Source of the DNA: an uncultured Alphaproteobacteria bacterium
Lineage (GTDB): Bacteria > Pseudomonadota > Alphaproteobacteria > UBA7887
NCBI GenBank assembly: GCA_913044255.1
Contig: CAJWOI010000072.1
Location: 1-10,078 of the forward strand
DNA length: 10,078 bases
Direction of reading: 5' to 3'
In this document: one piece after another, positions 6,361 through 10,078 of the stretch
How the letters are laid out: each line of letters starts with the position of its first letter
How positions within the stretch are numbered: the stretch's first letter is position 1
Translations under genes and position numbers: made by a program
Notes under the pieces: model-generated
The model's database searches: none
What the model was told of the DNA's origin: nothing
The model's input: the letters and a program-made list of their open reading frames with translations, nothing else

Positions 6361-8539
6361 TTGGCAGGTCTCCCATTGTGGCAGTAGCCTCTTCTGTCAT
6401 GGCAATGCGAGTAAGTGATCTATCTAACTGCCATAAATCTTTATAAGCGTCGCAGTTTTTTAGTAGTTCCAGGTGCGTTCCCTGCCCGGCCAGACGTCCA
6501 GATTCCAAAACAATTATGGAGTCGAAGTTCGCTGTGTATCGCAAATCATGTGTTGCCAAAATTAAGGTACGGCCTCGAGTTATTTCTTTAAGATTTTCAA
6601 ATAACCATACCTGGGATGATTTATCTAAACTCGCCAATGCTTCATCTAAAAGCAGGATGCGCGGTCGTGAAATAAGGTTTCTCGCAATAGAGAGGGCTAT
6701 TCTATTGCCTTCAGAAAGCGGGGCGCCAAACTGATTTATTTCCGTACTTAGCCCATCAGGAAAATTCTTAACCATGCGGGAAAATCCAGATAGATGGAGA
6801 GCCTCCTCAAGTTCACGATCGCTTATATTTGGTTTTACAATTCGTAAATTCTCTTCAATCGTGCCAGTAAAAAATACTGAATGGGTATCAACCATGGCTA
6901 TTTGGTTGCGGTAGTTGCTTATATCTAGGCTTCTAACATTTTCTCCATCAACTTCCATAATGCCAGAATTGGGATATAACAATCCCTGAAACATTCGGAG
7001 CAGAGTAGACTTTCCCGAGGCCGATGCTCCGACAACTGCGATTTTACTGCGTGCTGGAATGGTTAAAGATACTGTATCAAGTGCTTTTTTATTTTCGAAA
7101 TTGATCGTGACATCCCGTAATACAATTTGACCCGTAACCACATGCTGGGCACCAAGTGAGCCGCGCTCGGTGGGGCCGTTCCAAGTCTTTCCAGCCAATT
7201 CTAAGCTGCGATTAATTCCATCTAAATCTGCAAAAAAGGTGATTAATTGCCGTATCGGGCCAGCGATCTTTCCACCCAACATGCTGCAAGCAATAATTGC
7301 ACCAGCGGAAAGATTTCCACCCATGACCAAAATTACACCGACAAAAATGAGGCAAATTGTCATAGATTGCTGCAGCGTAGAACTAATGCTTCCTAATATA
7401 TTATTCAGAAGAGTCCTTTTGGTGTTGCGGTGAATAGCTTGCGCTGAAATTTGGCGCCAATCTCTACGTTGTTTATCTTCGAGTGAAAATGTCTTGATGG
7501 TTTCAATACCGGTAATGCTCTCCCGCATAGAGCGGACTTTGGCGCCTTCCGCCTCACCAATTTCTTTAACCAAATCGCGCTCTCGCAATTTTACGAATAG
7601 CGAGATGAGGCCAGTTGAAGCGGCGAAACCTATGGCAATGAGTGCCAGTGTTGGACTGTAACCGAACAAGATTGGCACAAAGATCAAAATACCGACCGCA
7701 TCAAAAAGATTGGTCAAGACCTGCCGAGATATGAACATTCGAAAGCTTGATGCCGTTTGTAACGTACCTTCCAGTTCGCTGGCAGGAGTTGTTTGAAAGG
7801 TCTGAGCCGGCAGTGCTAATAATTTGTCGAACAAATCGCCGGATAGTCTCGCTTCAACCGACGTAGCAATAAAATTAATGATGTAATCACGTGAAAAATT
7901 CAGTACTCCCCCGAATATAATTGCTAGGACTACTCCAGTTGCCAGTATGTACAGTGTAGAGATAGCGCCATAGCCCAAAACTTTATCAAATGAAATTTGA
8001 ATGAAAACAATTGGAGCTAGGCCTATTAAATGTATTATTACAGATGTTAATGCGGTGATGGCTAATAGCCACTTATGTCGCAATAATTCAGGTACAAACC
8101 AACGCCATTCAAAAAATCGATCCTGAGCCATAAGACCGGTACGCTTTGAGACTAAAATAATTAGACCAGTCCATGCTCCTAGAAAATCAACTTCCGTTAG
8201 AGTTTCAACAGTTGAGTTCGGATCCAGTGGATCGATGCAAATAAATGCGGGTGGTTCACTTTCATTTTTTACTGGATTTACAACAATCCTGGCAGTGCCG
8301 TCATTAAACAGTGCAACGCAGGGATAGTAATAAAGTTTGTCTTGAAGATTTTTGGATTTTACACGTCTGAACTGCGCCACGACGCCGACCCCAGCAAAAG
8401 TCTTCTCAAGATCCTTCGGGCTCTTGATATTCCCTTGCGCAAGCGCAGCTTCAATGGCGTCCGCGGTAATACGGACACCGAATTGCCGAGCGATAGCAAT
8501 TACGCCTAACGCCCCAGATCTCAGCAAGCGAATATCCAT
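6350..8539 (-). CDS. HlyB-like type I secretion ABC exporter with degenerate C39-like domain
   Basis: A 729-residue inner-membrane exporter with fused membrane and ATPase domains. Residues ~1-130 match the C39 peptidase-like fold of bacteriocin/RTX exporters, but Ser8 stands where the catalytic Cys would be and the usual catalytic His region reads DGTARIVV. It is therefore a non-cleaving docking domain, as in HlyB. Residues ~156-440 carry the six-helix transmembrane domain. The ATPase has Walker A GASASGKST (504-512), Walker B RILLLDE (Asp632, Glu633), D-loop SLD and H-loop His664. Two motifs are unusual: the signature is LSEGN (608-612) rather than LSGGQ, and the Q-loop Gln is replaced, apparently by Thr552. 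ATG 8539 is the only sensible start: an in-frame TAA lies at 8555-8557 and the next Met is residue 137. Its Shine-Dalgarno is weak. It is the first gene of a two-gene operon with the CNB-HlyD adaptor and probably exports the divergently encoded RTX protein. Confidence 0.93.
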   Translation of the reverse strand: MDIRLLRSGALGVIAIARQFGVRITADAIEAALAQGNIKSPKDLEKTFAGVGVVAQFRRVKSKNLQDKLYYYPCVALFNDGTARIVVNPVKNESEPPAFICIDPLDPNSTVETLTEVDFLGAWTGLIILVSKRTGLMAQDRFFEWRWFVPELLRHKWLLAITALTSVIIHLIGLAPIVFIQISFDKVLGYGAISTLYILATGVVLAIIFGGVLNFSRDYIINFIATSVEARLSGDLFDKLLALPAQTFQTTPASELEGTLQTASSFRMFISRQVLTNLFDAVGILIFVPILFGYSPTLALIAIGFAASTGLISLFVKLRERDLVKEIGEAEGAKVRSMRESITGIETIKTFSLEDKQRRDWRQISAQAIHRNTKRTLLNNILGSISSTLQQSMTICLIFVGVILVMGGNLSAGAIIACSMLGGKIAGPIRQLITFFADLDGINRSLELAGKTWNGPTERGSLGAQHVVTGQIVLRDVTINFENKKALDTVSLTIPARSKIAVVGASASGKSTLLRMFQGLLYPNSGIMEVDGENVRSLDISNYRNQIAMVDTHSVFFTGTIEENLRIVKPNISDRELEEALHLSGFSRMVKNFPDGLSTEINQFGAPLSEGNRIALSIARNLISRPRILLLDEALASLDKSSQVWLFENLKEITRGRTLILATHDLRYTANFDSIIVLESGRLAGQGTHLELLKNCDAYKDLWQLDRSLTRIAMTEEATATMGDLPNAR

Positions 8540-8609
8540 GTATTTATGTCTTTTTTAGACCTAACAAAAAGTATTTTGGCCAATAGGTGACTTCATATTT
8601 CCATAGCCA

Positions 8610-8638
8610 AGTATACGGAGTAGCTGGTCGGCACTCAA
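8610..8638 (-). promoter_or_regulatory. Predicted sigma70-type promoter of the secretion operon
   Basis: On the minus strand TTGAGT (8638-8633) and TATACT (8615-8610) are separated by exactly 17 nt. TTGAGT matches the -35 consensus at 4 of 6 positions and TATACT matches the -10 consensus at 5 of 6. Transcription would begin near 8603, giving a leader of about 64 nt before the ABC exporter's ATG. The -35 box overlaps the T-run of the terminator immediately upstream, so this promoter starts transcription just after incoming leftward transcripts end. Confidence 0.55.
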
Positions 8639-8673
8639 AAAAAACTCGCCCTGTGCGGGGTAGCACAGGGCGA
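8637..8673 (-). terminator. Strong leftward intrinsic terminator
   Basis: A perfect 11-bp inverted repeat (8646-8656 with 8663-8673; core CGCCCTGTGC / GCACAGGGCG) encloses a 6-nt loop. On the minus strand it is followed after one base by eight T (8644-8637). On the plus strand no T-run follows, so the terminator works leftward only. It lies upstream of the secretion operon and so must end some other leftward transcript or act as an insulator or attenuator. Confidence 0.85.
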
Positions 8674-8710
8674 TAAGGAGAAAAAGCAATAATTATCGAG
8701 GCATGGTCAT

Positions 8711-8731
8711 TAAAAAGGGTCTAAAGACCCC
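8711..8731 (-). terminator. Second leftward terminator-like hairpin
   Basis: On the minus strand GGGTC and GACCC form a 5-bp stem (8726-8730 with 8717-8721) around a TTTA loop, followed by TTTTT (8716-8712). It is shorter than the hairpin at 8637-8673 but has the right form and the same direction, so the two look like tandem terminators. Confidence 0.55.
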
Positions 8732-8763
8732 TGCCTCAGCAATAGCAGTATTCTAGCTACAAA

Positions 8764-8791
8764 AGTATATTTGATTGCTGATCTAAGTTAA
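8764..8791 (-). promoter_or_regulatory. Possible leftward promoter upstream of the tandem terminators
   Basis: On the minus strand TTAACT (8791-8786) and TATACT (8769-8764) are 16 nt apart, matching the -35 and -10 consensus at 4 and 5 of 6 positions. Transcription would begin near 8757 and meet the first terminator after about 45 nt and the second after about 120 nt. The match is moderate in an AT-rich stretch, so chance is a real possibility. Confidence 0.3.
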
Positions 8792-8830
8792 GTTCAGGCA
8801 ACTATTCGTTATTATCGACTATAGAATTAG

Positions 8831-8846
8831 TGTGACGGCGGTCACA
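8831..8846. promoter_or_regulatory. CRP-type binding site
   Basis: TGTGACGGCGGTCACA is a perfect match to the TGTGA-N6-TCACA consensus of cAMP-CRP (and Vfr-like regulators), with 6-bp perfect half-sites. It lies 168 bp upstream of the RTX start codon. Its centre (8838.5) would be at -41.5, the class II activator position, if transcription starts at 8880, as the TATTAG hexamer at 8868-8873 would suggest. Another CRP/FNR-family regulator could use the same site. Confidence 0.6.
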
Positions 8847-8867
8847 GAATCGTTGGCTTTCTGCCGG

Positions 8868-8873
8868 TATTAG
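8868..8873 (+). promoter_or_regulatory. Possible -10 box of the RTX gene
   Basis: TATTAG matches the -10 consensus at 4 of 6 positions and has no good -35, as is usual for activator-dependent promoters; the CRP-type site covers the -35 region. A rival -10 is TACAAT at 8900-8905, which would put the CRP-type site near -73. The choice between them is not settled by sequence. Confidence 0.35.
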
Positions 8874-8998
8874 CACTGGGAAGTTGAACTGAGTTGCATT
8901 ACAATAATTCCCGGTTGCTCTAGATCAAGACAAAAACAATCGCCCGCGAGAAGGCGGTGGAATATGTAGAGTGACGTTTATTAGAGAACTATTTTGTT

Positions 8999-9005
8999 GG
9001 GGAGG
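8999..9005 (+). promoter_or_regulatory. Strong Shine-Dalgarno of the RTX gene
   Basis: GGGGAGG ends 8 nt before ATG 9014. It is the best ribosome binding site in the window and fixes the start of the RTX protein. Confidence 0.85.
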
Positions 9006-9013
9006 ATTCAACA

Positions 9014-10078
9014 ATGGCTAGTTTTGTCCAGGACTTTAGTGCGCCAGGCAAGGGCACGATCTCAGACTTCAATCCCTCAAAAGACACGATTGATCTGCAG
9101 GGATTTAGCGGCAACCAGGGTTTTTCTGAGATCTCAGTCACAAGTGCCGACGGTGGCACGGTGATTGGTTTCAGTGGTGCCAGTACAGTGCTGGTTGAAG
9201 GTGTGACCCCGGACCAGTTGGGGGTTGGCAATATCACGATCGATGGGGGGAAGCTCACCGTTGGTCCCAGTGGCCGCGATCTCGAGAGTATTGTTGGCGA
9301 TTTGGCGGAGGGCAATGTTCTCCTCAGCGGCGGCCTTAAGAATGACACCCTGGAAGGTGGTGCGGGTGATGACACGCTCCTAGGCCAAATGGGGCACGAC
9401 TACCTCGTTGGCGGTGACGGCGATGACTCCCTGTTTGGTATGAGGAACAAAGATACCCTGGAAGGCGGGGCAGGCGATGACCTCTTGGACGGCGGCAGGG
9501 GTATTGACCGTCTCGACGGCGGCACCGGTGACGACACCCTCATTGGTGGCGGGGCCAATGACTTTCTCACAGGTGGAGAAGGTAGTGACACGTTCGTTCA
9601 GAACTTTGCTGTCTCAGGCCACGATATAATCACGGACTTCGACCCGTCACAGGACACAATTGAGCTCCAAGGATTTACAAATCTTAATATTGACGAGTTC
9701 TCGATCACAGAGGTCGACGGTGACACGTTGATCGATGGCGGGACCGGCAATTCGCTCCGTATCGAAGGTGTGACGCCGGACCAGTTGGGTACCACCAATA
9801 TCACGCTCGACGGGCAAGCGCTTACCCTTGGTTCTGGGGACACGCTCGAGAGCGTCTTGACCAACCTGGCGACTGATGCCCAACAGGATGGGATTACGTT
9901 AAAGGGATTTCAGGGTGACCAGACTTTCTCTGGCGGAAGTGGCGATGACTCCCTTTCAGGTCAGGATGGCGATGACACTCTCCGAGGGCGCGGGGGCGAT
10001 GATACCCTCGACGGTGGCAGGGGCGACGACATTCTCGAAGGCGGCGCAGGCGATGACGTCCTCAAAGGCGGCAGGAAC
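9014..10078 (+). CDS. RTX calcium-binding protein, N-terminal part (runs off the right edge)
   Basis: Open from ATG 9014 to the end of the window (355 codons, no stop). The layout is a repeated pair: module A (residues ~4-96), RTX block 1 (106-194), module A' (~194-285), RTX block 2 (307 to the edge). A and A' share FVQ-F, I-DF-PS-DTI-LQGF, EGVTPDQLG and NIT-DG, and resemble the segments found between RTX blocks in serralysin-type and other calcium-binding repeat proteins. The blocks are glycine/aspartate nonapeptides of the type GGAGDDTLx, which fold into a Ca2+-filled beta-roll outside the cell. There is no Sec signal peptide; RTX proteins use a C-terminal signal (beyond the window) and a type I exporter, here the divergent ABC/HlyD operon. 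No catalytic domain is visible in this part, so an adhesin or matrix role is more likely than a toxin or protease, but the missing C-terminal part could change that. Confidence 0.9.
   Translation, partial: MASFVQDFSAPGKGTISDFNPSKDTIDLQGFSGNQGFSEISVTSADGGTVIGFSGASTVLVEGVTPDQLGVGNITIDGGKLTVGPSGRDLESIVGDLAEGNVLLSGGLKNDTLEGGAGDDTLLGQMGHDYLVGGDGDDSLFGMRNKDTLEGGAGDDLLDGGRGIDRLDGGTGDDTLIGGGANDFLTGGEGSDTFVQNFAVSGHDIITDFDPSQDTIELQGFTNLNIDEFSITEVDGDTLIDGGTGNSLRIEGVTPDQLGTTNITLDGQALTLGSGDTLESVLTNLATDAQQDGITLKGFQGDQTFSGGSGDDSLSGQDGDDTLRGRGGDDTLDGGRGDDILEGGAGDDVLKGGRN
9329..9595 (+). repeat. RTX block 1: ten nonapeptides in alternating quality
   Basis: Ten consecutive nine-residue units (residues 106-194). 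Units 2, 4, 6, 8 and 10 are near canonical (GGAGDDTLL, GGDGDDSLF, GGAGDDLLD, GGTGDDTLI, GGEGSDTF). Units 1, 3, 5, 7 and 9 are degenerate (GGLKNDTLE, GQMGHDYLV, GMRNKDTLE, GGRGIDRLD, GGGANDFLT). The pattern makes an 18-residue super-period, one full turn of a beta-roll. Confidence 0.88.
9593..9868 (+). repeat. Second copy of the inter-RTX module
   Basis: This segment (residues 194-285) repeats the N-terminal module coded by 9023-9301, at an offset of 190 then 189 codons. Identity extends to DNA: GAAGGTGTGACCCCGGACCA at 9197 recurs at 9764 with one silent change. It indicates that a whole module plus RTX block was duplicated as a unit, so more copies may follow to the right. Confidence 0.8.
9932..10078 (+). 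repeat. RTX block 2: canonical nonapeptides, continuing past the edge
   Basis: Five complete nine-residue units begin at residue 307 (GGSGDDSLS, GQDGDDTLR, GRGGDDTLD, GGRGDDILE, GGAGDDVLK) and a sixth is cut by the window end. Unlike block 1, every unit keeps GDD. Confidence 0.9.

Larger units (their letters stand above)
8637..8757 (-). ncRNA. Candidate short leftward non-coding RNA
   Basis: The interval is bounded by a possible promoter (start near 8757) and two intrinsic terminators, with no credible open reading frame inside. A transcript of about 45 or 120 nt would result. Its sequence is not recognised as a known RNA family. The terminators are the firm part; the transcript itself is inferred. 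Confidence 0.25.
8540..9013. other. Divergent regulatory region between the secretion operon and the RTX gene
   Basis: These 474 nt hold no convincing protein-coding gene on either strand. They contain, from left to right, a leftward promoter for the secretion operon, two leftward intrinsic terminators, a second possible leftward promoter, a CRP-type palindrome, a possible -10 for the RTX gene and a strong RTX ribosome binding site. Each is listed separately. Confidence 0.7.

Noticed and set aside
8989..9883. Antisense proline/serine-rich frames opposite the RTX gene
   Set aside because: They are the reverse reading of glycine/aspartate-rich nonapeptides and are expected by composition.

Overview
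The window looks like an accessory, cell-surface and secretion locus of a Gram-negative bacterium, probably an alphaproteobacterium. That lineage guess rests on the TPR/cyclase-type C-terminus at the left edge and on the N-terminal module of the large Calx-beta protein, both of which resemble Rhodospirillales/Rhizobiales proteins. No rRNA, tRNA, CRISPR array, integrase or insertion sequence is visible.

Layout from left to right: (i) the last 82 codons of a TPR-containing protein, of the type often found at the end of class III adenylate cyclases (1-249, +); (ii) a 240-nt gap; (iii) a 1323-residue mosaic surface or secreted protein with four Calx-beta domains, three of them a tandem 330-bp DNA repeat, a Big_5-like domain and a C-terminal module (490-4461, +); (iv) a short convergent gap with a possible terminator; (v) a two-gene leftward type I secretion operon, an HlyB-like ABC exporter with an inactive C39-like domain (6350-8539, -) overlapping by 11 bp an HlyD-like adaptor that carries an N-terminal cyclic-nucleotide-binding domain (4648-6360, -); (vi) a 474-nt divergent regulatory region; (vii) the start of an RTX calcium-binding protein that runs off the right edge (9014-10078, +).

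The simplest reading is that the ABC and HlyD-like proteins, with a TolC-like outer-membrane partner encoded elsewhere, export the RTX protein and possibly the Calx-beta protein. The unusual theme is cyclic nucleotide signalling. The adaptor has a cytoplasmic CNB domain with the key Glu and Arg of the phosphate-binding cassette. A perfect TGTGA-N6-TCACA (CRP-type) site lies upstream of the RTX gene, at class II spacing from a possible -10. The left-edge gene may be a cyclase. A system in which a cyclic nucleotide controls both synthesis and export of an adhesin is the most interesting hypothesis here, but it is inference.

The divergent region also holds two leftward intrinsic terminators in tandem, a good sigma70-like promoter just downstream of them for the secretion operon, and a second possible leftward promoter upstream. 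It may encode a short non-coding RNA. The secretion genes are clearly more AT-rich than the two surface-protein genes, except around the CNB-coding end, which hints at mosaic origin.
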